The translations under genes were made by a program, and so were the position numbers. This document shows positions 38,273-44,187 of a DNA stretch of 44,187 bases, in pieces (the stretch's first letter is position 1; each line of letters begins with the position of its first letter). Origin of the DNA: Mesorhizobium escarrei (GTDB taxonomy: Bacteria > Pseudomonadota > Alphaproteobacteria > Rhizobiales > Rhizobiaceae); contig NZ_CAKXZT010000131.1 of assembly GCF_935825525.1 (NCBI RefSeq), forward strand, positions 1 through 44,187, given 5' to 3'. The notes beneath the pieces are model-generated. The model worked only from the letters and a program-made list of their open reading frames with translations, had not been told where the DNA came from and made no database searches.

Positions 38273-38349
38273 GCCGTTGTAGCTCAGATGGTTAGAGCGC
38301 CGGATTGTGGATCCGGAGGTCGCTGGTTCGATCCCAGCCAACGGTACCA
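38273..38349 (+). tRNA. tRNA-His (GTG anticodon)
   Basis: 77 nt including encoded CCA. The cloverleaf is clear: D arm TAGCTCAGATGGTTAGAGCG, anticodon stem CCGGA/TCCGG around TTGTGGA-type loop with GTG, T arm CTGGTTCGATCCCAG. The acceptor GCCGTTG pairs with CAACGGT (first pair G-U), the discriminator is A, and position -1 is T, so the usual G-1:C73 pair of tRNA-His is absent, as reported for a clade of alphaproteobacteria. Confidence 0.95.
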
Positions 38350-38461
38350 TTGGCTGTCTCTGGTGCGGTTGGCTTCTTCGGTTTCGGCCGCTTCTCTTGG
38401 CTACAGGGGTCCGTTCTTTCGGAGGCAGCTCGGCCGGTGCCCCGCTTGGTTCGGATTCCTG

Positions 38462-38627
38462 ATGCATGTCGCGCAAAAGCATGCCCTTGGGCCTGACCCA
38501 GGGCCTGAGCAAAAGCATGCCCTTGCGCCTGATCCAGGGCCTGACCCGAGGGCGCGCAGCGGTGACATGCATAAAACAAGAACTTAAAGCGCGTCGCATG
38601 AATCCCTTCAAACGCGACGCGCTTTAG
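38462..38627 (-). repeat. Rhizobial intergenic repeat, family A, copy 3, with internal 36-bp duplication
   Basis: It runs from ATGCATGTCGCGC to CGCGACGCGCTTTAG, in the same orientation as copy 2. The central part contains a 36-bp unit (starting CAAAAGCATGCCCTTG) in tandem at 38474-38509 and 38510-38545 with three differences. The right-hand block is a perfect hairpin, AAAGCGCGTCGC/ GCGACGCGCTTT. Short open frames across it are not genes. Confidence 0.75.
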
Positions 38628-38684
38628 CCTTAGTCAAGCTTCCGAGTAACGGCAATGTGATGCGAGATTTGGTTACCAACCATC

Positions 38685-40136
38685 TCAGGCGACACGTGCG
38701 GCGAAGATGTCCTTCTTCACCACCGCATGTACCCCCCAGTTTCCATCGACGACCTGGGTGATGCCGAAGTCTACTCCGATCGACATCAGGGAAATCGCCT
38801 CGTCCTCTGTTAGTCCTTTGGTTGTCATGAGGAAGTGGCGCATCTTCCGGAACGCGTCGCGTAGCGCTCTGTCGACAGACGACTTGGAATAGATGTCGCT
38901 CTGAGCGCTCGGCCCCAGTTCCTCAAGATAGTTGGCGTAGGAAAACCCATGCACCAGCCAGTCGGTTTGCGTCTCGAGCATGGGGTAGTTGAGCTCCTCG
39001 AGCGGTGTGCCGGCAAGGTCCGCTTTCTTGTGCAAGATGAGCTGGAACGTGCCGGTGAGCGAGCATTCGATCGCCGTACCGCATAATTCGCTGTCGCCTT
39101 GGCTGGCATGGGGATCACCGACCGAGAGCAGCGCGCCGTCGACGGAGACCGGATAATACATCGTGGCGCCCTTGCCGATGCGCCAGTTGTCGATGTTGCC
39201 GCCGGTGTAGCTCGGCGGAATGGTGTCAACGACGTCGGCTTCCTTCGGTGCCAGTCCGATCGTACCGAAATGCGGGCGAATAGGCAGTCTGACACCCTTC
39301 AGCACATCGTAGTTTCGTTTGGTCAGGCCGTGGTCGACCGGAACCCCGGGATAGTCGATCGTGTCATGCCTGACGCCGAACGGATCGGTCTGCGGAACCC
39401 ATTGGAAATTGTAAACCGCTTCGGCCCAGCTTTTGCCGCCGGCATTGTCGACCTCGTAGATGGTGACGACCTCGCGCTTGGTGCCGCCAAGCAGGTCATT
39501 GTAGTGGAAACCCCAATTGGCCGCGGCGTTGGAGCCATATGACTTGCCGCTGAACTTGGGATTGCCGGACGGACGCGGCTCGCAATCGAGAATCCGCACC
39601 TCTAATATGTCGCCCGGCTCCGCGTCGCGGACATAGACCGGGCCGGTCATGATGTGCACGCCCTGCCCCTCACCAGAGCCTTTCTTGTACTTGGCCGGGT
39701 CGGTAGGGCCGGCGCCGCGGCGGTCGACGCCCTTCTTCTCTTTCGTCCAGAGATAGACGCTCTCTGCACCCTCGTCGCCGTCGACCATGCGCTCCAAATC
39801 ATCGCCCGCATGGTGGGTGAGCGACTCGATCGTGACGATGTCACCGGAATTGACCTCGATGCGCGGCTTCAGCGATTTGCTGAAGTAGCCCCAATGCACG
39901 GTCTCGGCGTTGGCCGGCAAATAATGATAGGCGCGTTGTGCAGGCAGCTTCGATGTCGTGGCCTGCGCCAGTGCGGGTGTGACCAGCGAGATGCCACCGG
40001 CGCCCAGCGTGGCCAGACCGCTGGCTGCGAACAGGCCCCCCTTCAGAAAGCCGCGTCGCTCGGCATTTAGATCCTGCTTCAACTTCTTGTAGTGAAGCTC
40101 GAAATGCGGACAGCTGAGATCATCGCCTTTGCACAT
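38685..40136 (-). CDS. Acetamidase/formamidase family protein, Tat-exported
   Basis: 483 residues. The N-terminus carries a twin-arginine signal (AERRGFLKGG, Arg27-Arg28), a hydrophobic stretch to about residue 50 and a cut near ALAQA. Short cysteine- and histidine-containing sequence precedes it (MCKGDDLSCPHFELHY). The remainder matches the FmdA/AmdA fold: TVHWGYFS, GVDRRGAGP, GVHIMTGPVYVRDAEPGD, YPGVPVDH, PSYTGGNIDNWRIG, GDPHASQGD and GITQVVDGNWGVHA. These enzymes hydrolyse formamide, acetamide or related amides. AAGGGGA precedes the ATG. Divergent from a regulator fused to a paralogous domain. Confidence 0.88.
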   Translation of the reverse strand: MCKGDDLSCPHFELHYKKLKQDLNAERRGFLKGGLFAASGLATLGAGGISLVTPALAQATTSKLPAQRAYHYLPANAETVHWGYFSKSLKPRIEVNSGDIVTIESLTHHAGDDLERMVDGDEGAESVYLWTKEKKGVDRRGAGPTDPAKYKKGSGEGQGVHIMTGPVYVRDAEPGDILEVRILDCEPRPSGNPKFSGKSYGSNAAANWGFHYNDLLGGTKREVVTIYEVDNAGGKSWAEAVYNFQWVPQTDPFGVRHDTIDYPGVPVDHGLTKRNYDVLKGVRLPIRPHFGTIGLAPKEADVVDTIPPSYTGGNIDNWRIGKGATMYYPVSVDGALLSVGDPHASQGDSELCGTAIECSLTGTFQLILHKKADLAGTPLEELNYPMLETQTDWLVHGFSYANYLEELGPSAQSDIYSKSSVDRALRDAFRKMRHFLMTTKGLTEDEAISLMSIGVDFGITQVVDGNWGVHAVVKKDIFAARVA

Positions 40137-40241
40137 GACCAGTCCCCTTGTTTTTGTTGGAAGGAATGTGCGCGATGTTATGCACCACGCGCGCCGTCGG
40201 CAATCCAGCCAACCGGCCGCGAAAATCGATGCATCGCGCTA

Positions 40242-40377
40242 AGCCCTAAAAGACATAAAGTTAATTCAATGGTTTACGCTTGCGTCGGCAACATCGGCGA
40301 GCTTGAGCTCCGCCTGGTGACAGGGTAAAGTCAAGAGATTGTTCGCATGCGCACAAAGACTGTAGCCCTAAAGTCAA
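40242..40377. promoter_or_regulatory. Three TAAAGT(C/T)AA motifs in the divergent amidase promoter region
   Basis: Copies lie at 40256, 40326 and 40369 on the plus strand. AGCCCTAAA is also repeated at 40242 and 40364, just before two of them. Directly repeated motifs between an AraC-type regulator and a divergent target are typical of AraC-family operators. Binding is inferred. Confidence 0.4.
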
Positions 40378-40425
40378 TTCGGCGGGCGGGTCGCCTGATG
40401 ACGTAACGCGTCCCGGAAAGGCCGC

Positions 40426-42774
40426 ATGCAGTATGGCCAACAAGGACCCTCTTCTCTTATGGTTGCGGCTCTGCGATCGATCGACCACCTGCCCCTCGAA
40501 CACCGCGACAAGGCGTGGCTCGACTGGTTTGAGGAGCTTTCCCTTTCCGCGTCTGTCGACGACCAGCCGATCCCGAGAGGCACCATGCACCTTCGGGCAG
40601 CGAACGCCACCACGCGCCTCGCCGACGTCTCTGGCACACCCCAGCGCATAGTGCCGATGCGCCGGGACCACGGGATTCTCTTCGCTCTCATCGTTGCTGG
40701 GCGCGGGCGTCTTGTCGCCCCGCACCAGGCGTTCGATCTCGCGGACGGCGACATGATGGTGCTGGGCACGGCCGACGACTGGTCTTTGACCTTTCGCAGT
40801 GACTTCCGCGCGTTCATACTTCAGGCGGCCGCCGGTCCGCTGGAAGCACGGCTGGGCCGCAGCGGCATCCGCTTGCCGAAGGTGCTAGCCAGCACCGTCG
40901 TCGCTGCGGTCGCGAAATCCGGATTGCGAACGCTGGGCTCCAATCTCGAGACTTCCGGTGCGGCCGATCTGACAGCCGCTGAAGTGGCTTTGACGGAACT
41001 CGTGGCAAGCGCCCTGCTCGGCGAGGTACGTGAACCGGCTGGCAGCCTGACCGGGGTGCAGACGGCGCATTTCAGGCGCGTCGCGGCGACGATTGACGCC
41101 CGGCTGTCGGACCCGGATCTTGCCTTGGCCTTGATCGCGAGACTGGAAGGCCTTTCCGTGCGCTACGCACAAAAACTGTTCGAGGGGCGCGGCGAAAGCT
41201 TCTCCGAATATGTGCGCCAGCAGCGCCTCGAACATTGCCGCATAGACCTGGCGGATCCCAACCATGCACATGAAAGCGTGGCCGCGATCGGACAGCGCTG
41301 GGGCTTTCGCGATCAATCGCATTTCAGCCGCACTTTCGGCGCGACGTTTGGAATGAGTCCCAGGCAGGTGAGGCGCGCAAGGTCGCAGACGGAGGAGGCT
41401 TATCCGCTGCGCGGCAAACCGGACGGCCGCAAGACGGCGGCGGCGCGGCCGGCCCCGATGCTGCAGGCCCCTGTGGATCGCCCGCCAACGGCAAGAGCGC
41501 GCGAACGGACGGACCATTGGCATTTGCCAGCAACAGCGGAAACCGTGCATTGGGGCTTTTTCAGCCGCTCGCTGCCGCCGGTGTTGCGCGTCGATCCGGG
41601 CGACTCAGTCACCGTTGAGACGCTCACTCAGCACGCGGGCGACGACTGGCAGCGGATGGTGGCGGGCGACAGCGGGGCTGAAAGCGTGTTCGATTGGTCA
41701 CCCGAACACAAGCGCGTCGACCGTCGCGGGGCCGGTCCGGCCAACGCTTCCATCTTCGGGCGCGGCGCCGGCGAGGGGTTCGGCGTTCACATCATGACTG
41801 GCCCGATCTATGTGCGCGGCGCCGAGCCAGGCGACGTGCTCGAGATCGAGTTCGTCGAAATTCGGCCACGGCCGAGCGCTGCCTTCCCCGGCAAGGCCTT
41901 CGCATCGAACGTATCGGCATGGTGGGGGTATCATTATCACGACCTTCTGGACCGGGATGCCAAACGCGAAACGGTGACTATCTTCGAAATCGACATGCAG
42001 TGCCCGGCCGCAGCGCGGCCGCTATACAGCTACGAATGGCAGCCGCAGACCGACCCCTTCGGCGTTGTCCACGCGACGATCGACTATCCTGGCATACCCG
42101 TCGACCACAGCAAGGTTTCGCATCGCGACTTGAGTGGTAGCGGCGTGCGCATACCGGCGCGCATGCATTTCGGGTGCATCGCGGTGGCTCCGCGCGAGGC
42201 CGACCTGGTCGATTCCATTCCGCCGGGCTATTTCGGCGGCAATGTCGACAATTGGAGGATCGGAGCCGGCGCGAAGCTTTATTTGCCCGTTGCGGTTCAG
42301 GGCGCACTGCTCTCGCTCGGCGATGGACATTTCGCGCAGGCGGACGGCGAGATCAACGGCACGGGCCTTGAGTGTTCGCTGACCGGCGACATCGTCATAA
42401 AGCTACACAAGGCTGGCGACGCGTGTCCGGCTTTCCTGCGCGGTCTAAACTCGCCGCTCATAGAAACCCAGCACAGTTGGGTGATACAGAGCTTCAGCCA
42501 CCCAAACTATCTCAGGGACCTGGGCAGCAACGCGCAGTCGGACGTTTACAAGACATCCACCATCGATTTGGCGCTGCGCAACGCCTTCCGCCAGACGCGC
42601 CGATTGATCATGCAGACATACGATCTCACGGAGGACGAGGTGCTGAGCATCATGTCGCTTGCTGCCGACTTCGGCATCACACAAGTCGCCGACGGAAACT
42701 TCGGCGTGCATGCCACGATCACCAAATCCGTGTTCGGCGAGCGACAGCACAGCCAGCCTACCGCTCGCCCCTGA
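40426..42774 (+). CDS. AraC-type regulator fused to an acetamidase/formamidase domain
   Basis: 782 residues in one uninterrupted frame. Residues about 25-200 form an AraC_binding_2-like sensor domain (FALIVAGRGRLVAP, LADGDMMVLG). About 215-318 is a complete AraC helix-turn-helix pair (LSVRYAQKLFEGRGESFSEYV, then WGFRDQSHFSRTFGATFGMS). A basic, Pro/Ala-rich linker follows to about 362. About 363-775 is a full-length FmdA/AmdA domain (TVHWGFFS, RVDRRGAGP, GVHIMTGPIYVRGAEPGD, YPGIPVDH, GYFGGNVDNWRIG, GITQVADGNFGVHA) clearly paralogous to the divergent exported enzyme. No signal peptide: cytoplasmic. GGAAAGG precedes the ATG. Either a self-sensing regulator or a bifunctional enzyme. Confidence 0.88.
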   Translation: MQYGQQGPSSLMVAALRSIDHLPLEHRDKAWLDWFEELSLSASVDDQPIPRGTMHLRAANATTRLADVSGTPQRIVPMRRDHGILFALIVAGRGRLVAPHQAFDLADGDMMVLGTADDWSLTFRSDFRAFILQAAAGPLEARLGRSGIRLPKVLASTVVAAVAKSGLRTLGSNLETSGAADLTAAEVALTELVASALLGEVREPAGSLTGVQTAHFRRVAATIDARLSDPDLALALIARLEGLSVRYAQKLFEGRGESFSEYVRQQRLEHCRIDLADPNHAHESVAAIGQRWGFRDQSHFSRTFGATFGMSPRQVRRARSQTEEAYPLRGKPDGRKTAAARPAPMLQAPVDRPPTARARERTDHWHLPATAETVHWGFFSRSLPPVLRVDPGDSVTVETLTQHAGDDWQRMVAGDSGAESVFDWSPEHKRVDRRGAGPANASIFGRGAGEGFGVHIMTGPIYVRGAEPGDVLEIEFVEIRPRPSAAFPGKAFASNVSAWWGYHYHDLLDRDAKRETVTIFEIDMQCPAAARPLYSYEWQPQTDPFGVVHATIDYPGIPVDHSKVSHRDLSGSGVRIPARMHFGCIAVAPREADLVDSIPPGYFGGNVDNWRIGAGAKLYLPVAVQGALLSLGDGHFAQADGEINGTGLECSLTGDIVIKLHKAGDACPAFLRGLNSPLIETQHSWVIQSFSHPNYLRDLGSNAQSDVYKTSTIDLALRNAFRQTRRLIMQTYDLTEDEVLSIMSLAADFGITQVADGNFGVHATITKSVFGERQHSQPTARP

Positions 42775-42869
42775 CCACCCCCTTTCGAGCCGCCTGCGAA
42801 CTGAGCACGGCAGCCAGTGCTGCCGTCGTCCCGAGCCGCTCGACAACTATCGGAGATCACGCAGCGGTT

Positions 42870-44187
42870 TCATTGATGGCGGGTGCCCTCATAACTCCGT
42901 ACCGTGCTCTTTTGTGCCACCTCAAGCGCTTGGCTGAGAGGCACCGCCTCGGAGAATAGGAAGCCCTGAGCAGTTCTGCAGCCAAGCTTGTACAGAATTT
43001 GCCGATCCGCCTCTGTTTCGACGCCCTCGGCCATGACATCGATCCCGAGCGCCCGACCAAGATCGATCACCGTTTTGACAAGCAGCCGGTCCTCCCGAGA
43101 CTTGGCTAAGCCGCGAATGAAGCCTTGGTCTATTTTCACCTTGCGTATCCGACTGTCTTTGAGCGATGCCAACGTGGAAAAGCCGGTGCCGAAGTCATCG
43201 AGCGCGATGGAAATGCCGGCATGTGAAAGCCGTCCGAGCTTTTCATCTACTCTGTCCGGGTCCACTGGAGATTCTTCGGTAATCTCGATTTCGAACATCG
43301 TTGTCGGGAGGTCTCTTGCCGCCAGACCATTCAGAACCATGTCGTCGATATCGCCGGCTTCCAATTCGCGCGGTGAAACATTCATTGCCACACGAACATC
43401 TCGACGGTCAGCTTTCACCAAGCCGTCGATAAGAGCACAACAGTCGGAGAATACCGTTTGAGTTAGCAGTTGAAGCATTCCGGTTTCGCGTGCGGCTGTC
43501 ATGATTTCGGGTGGAGAGATGGAACCATGGATCGGATGGGACCACCTTAGCAAGGCCTCAAAACCGATCACGGCCTCGGTGTCGAGCCTTACGATGGACT
43601 GGAACCAAGGTGCCAGCCTTCTCGCCTCTATCGCCGAATGAAGGTCGCGTTCGATGGACTGGCGACGTTGCAATTCCGTGTCGAGTTCGGCATCGAACAG
43701 GCAAAATTCGTTCCTGCCACGACGCTTGGCCGTGTAAAGGGCAACATCCGCCCGCAGCAACATTTCCGTCAGCCCCGGCCGTTCAGCCAAGTATATTCCG
43801 ATCGATGCACCGATCCGGACGGACGCGACCTCAGAATAGGGGCTGGCGACTTTGGCTATGATATTGGATGCGAGGCTACTGGGAGAAAGCGAACTCCTGA
43901 GTGAGGGAAAAAACAGCACGAACTCATCGCCGCCGATACGGGCGAGCGTTGAGCCTGCCGGCGCTTCCTGCTCTATCCGGCGGGCGATCCTGACGAGCAG
44001 TTCATCACCGGTCCTGTGACCGTAGGTATCGTTGACGGATTTGAAGCCGTCCAGATCAATCAGCATTGCAACGAAGGGGCCGCCTGTATTCTCGAGCTGA
44101 TTGATCGCGTGTTCGAGGCCCCGTCTGTTGAGAAGGGCCGTAAGGTGGTCCTCCCTGGAATTGCGCTCATTTTCCGCCCCAAGCGGC
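42870..44187 (-). CDS. GGDEF-EAL cyclic-di-GMP protein, N-terminus beyond the window
   Basis: Partial: the frame is open to the window edge and reads REDHLTALLNRRGLEHAI there, the start of a GGDEF domain, so the true start lies beyond 44187. The GGDEF part keeps FKSVNDTYGHRTGDELL and RIGGDEFVLF, suggesting diguanylate cyclase activity. The EAL part keeps GFEALLRW, VAMNVSPRE, EITEES, DDFGTGFSTLASL, KVKIDQGFI and MAEGVET, so phosphodiesterase activity is also plausible. The gene ends 95 bp from the converging fusion gene. Sensor domains cannot be seen. Confidence 0.92.
   Translation of the reverse strand, partial: PLGAENERNSREDHLTALLNRRGLEHAINQLENTGGPFVAMLIDLDGFKSVNDTYGHRTGDELLVRIARRIEQEAPAGSTLARIGGDEFVLFFPSLRSSLSPSSLASNIIAKVASPYSEVASVRIGASIGIYLAERPGLTEMLLRADVALYTAKRRGRNEFCLFDAELDTELQRRQSIERDLHSAIEARRLAPWFQSIVRLDTEAVIGFEALLRWSHPIHGSISPPEIMTAARETGMLQLLTQTVFSDCCALIDGLVKADRRDVRVAMNVSPRELEAGDIDDMVLNGLAARDLPTTMFEIEITEESPVDPDRVDEKLGRLSHAGISIALDDFGTGFSTLASLKDSRIRKVKIDQGFIRGLAKSREDRLLVKTVIDLGRALGIDVMAEGVETEADRQILYKLGCRTAQGFLFSEAVPLSQALEVAQKSTVRSYEGTRHQ

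Noticed and set aside
38204..38611. Short frames across tRNA-His and the adjacent repeat
   Set aside because: They overlap the tRNA and palindromic DNA and have no ribosome-binding site.

Overview
The window is a high-GC stretch with long, densely packed genes. It looks like a chromosomal piece from a rhizobial alphaproteobacterium, most likely Mesorhizobium or a close relative. The evidence is the Entner-Doudoroff trio zwf-pgl-edd, sitABCD with a Mur/Fur regulator, a CbrA-type cell-cycle kinase beside a phasin, an alpha-r14 ('cuckoo') small RNA, CtrA-type boxes, rhizobial intergenic repeats, and a tRNA-His without the usual G-1/C73 pair. I recall a similar order (aceA, pot genes, acetoacetyl-CoA synthetase, cbrA, phasin) from Sinorhizobium meliloti. 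I see no phage, insertion sequence, CRISPR array or rRNA.

Layout. 0.1-1.4 kb: L,D-transpeptidase and OmpA-like lipoprotein (cell wall). 1.6-2.7 kb: lipoprotein metallopeptidase. 2.9-3.4 kb: two tiny uncertain genes. 3.7-7.8 kb: zwf-pgl-edd. 8.1-9.9 kb: an SDR oxidoreductase and an SH3 membrane protein, separated by a copy of an intergenic repeat. 10.1-13.1 kb: puuA and puuB for putrescine breakdown, split by a heptamer tandem repeat; then a HAD hydrolase. 14.1-18.2 kb: sitABCD manganese/iron importer converging on its probable regulator mur, with a shared 12-mer in both control regions. 18.4-22.4 kb: a degenerate receiver protein, then isocitrate lyase with a small partner gene, divergent from a ScfR/RamB-type regulator. 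Three copies of one motif lie between those two. 22.4-24.4 kb: methyltransferase and EamA exporter. 24.8-28.9 kb: potFGHI putrescine importer, which fits functionally with puuAB. 28.9-33.1 kb: AsmA-like protein divergent from acetoacetyl-CoA synthetase. 33.2-38.4 kb: a candidate structured sRNA, cbrA, phasin, the cuckoo sRNA and tRNA-His. 38.7-42.8 kb: a Tat-exported acetamidase/formamidase homologue divergent from a 782-residue protein that fuses an AraC-type regulator to a second acetamidase/formamidase domain. 42.9 kb to the end: a GGDEF-EAL protein running off the window.

Themes. Central carbon flow (Entner-Doudoroff, glyoxylate shunt, acetoacetate activation, PHB granule protein) sits beside polyamine uptake and catabolism, metal uptake and cell-cycle signalling. 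The most unusual item is the regulator-enzyme fusion at 40.4-42.8 kb, with a paralogous exported enzyme across a 289-bp divergent promoter region that holds three copies of a short motif. The second is the cbrA neighbourhood: a perfect CtrA box in front of the kinase gene, and a near-perfect one at the start of a well-folded RNA candidate behind it.
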